This document shows positions 63,991 to 64,000 of a DNA stretch of 64,000 nt, in pieces. The notes below the pieces were generated by a model. It made no database searches, had not been told where the DNA came from, and worked only from the letters and a program-made list of their open reading frames with translations. Position numbers and translations under genes: made by a program. Position 1 is the stretch's first letter. Each line of letters opens with the position of its first letter. The DNA is from Lucinisca nassula (lineage: Eukaryota; Mollusca; Bivalvia; Lucinida; Lucinidae), in assembly GCA_963580285.1 (NCBI GenBank), contig OY757013.1:154741900-154805899 (forward strand), written 5' to 3'.

Positions 63991-64000
63991 GTTTCATTGG

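Overview
This window looks like a stretch of repeat-laden metazoan genome, most plausibly a marine bivalve or related mollusc. The reasons are AT-rich, intron-style DNA, no operons, and the mobile-element mix: a Helentron with an endonuclease domain, non-autonomous elements with ~160-bp tandem cores resembling bivalve pearl elements, a gypsy gag with a Leu-type primer site, Jockey-like, CR1/L2-like and RTE-like LINEs, tRNA-derived SINEs, foldback MITEs and hammerhead ribozyme repeats. The organism is inferred. Almost all coding sequence is decayed transposon; only one locus (zinc-finger protein, 19.3-21.5 kb) looks like a host-type gene.

Layout. 0-7.4 kb: a Helentron on the + strand, carrying a protease-like and repeat-rich N-terminal part, a DUF6570-like region, HUH Rep, PIF1-type helicase and EEP endonuclease. 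It is broken by stops and frameshifts and by an ~805-bp insertion. 7.3-9.6 kb: a minisatellite that repeatedly contains the last codons of the Helentron endonuclease. 9.8-12.3 kb: a pogo/Tigger-like MITE and a tandem-core element. 13.4-15.9 kb: LINE remnant (-). 15.9-17.4 kb: gypsy primer-binding site, gag and a second zinc-knuckle reading frame, then a ~62-bp minisatellite to 18.4 kb. 19.3-21.5 kb: zinc-finger gene. 21.6-25.4 kb: AT-rich DNA without recognised genes.

26.4-28.1 kb: a satellite built from one arm of a palindromic MITE, flanked by CGCG-rich patches. 28.2 kb: hammerhead ribozyme. 30-35 kb: SINE and foldback fragments. 35.5-39.2 kb: two tandem-core elements (-). 39.8-45.7 kb: foldbacks, a LINE 3' end (-) and SINEs. 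45.7-49.5 kb: a nest in which an RTE-like reverse transcriptase pseudogene (-) was hit by a tRNA-SINE with a 14-bp target duplication. 51.8-57.6 kb: a Jockey-like LINE whose central reverse transcriptase is missing, the space being occupied by tandem repeats, a SINE and a ~254-bp repeat holding a well-paired hammerhead ribozyme. 57.7-62.8 kb: a long tandem-core element with nested insertions. 62.8-64 kb: a palindromic MITE and a SINE.

How the parts relate. The autonomous elements could supply enzymes for non-autonomous ones: Helentron Rep/helicase for tandem-core elements, LINE reverse transcriptases for SINEs. Nested insertions give relative ages: the Helentron and the Jockey-like LINE predate the ~807-bp repeat family, and the RTE remnant predates its SINE. 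No intact autonomous transposon is present.
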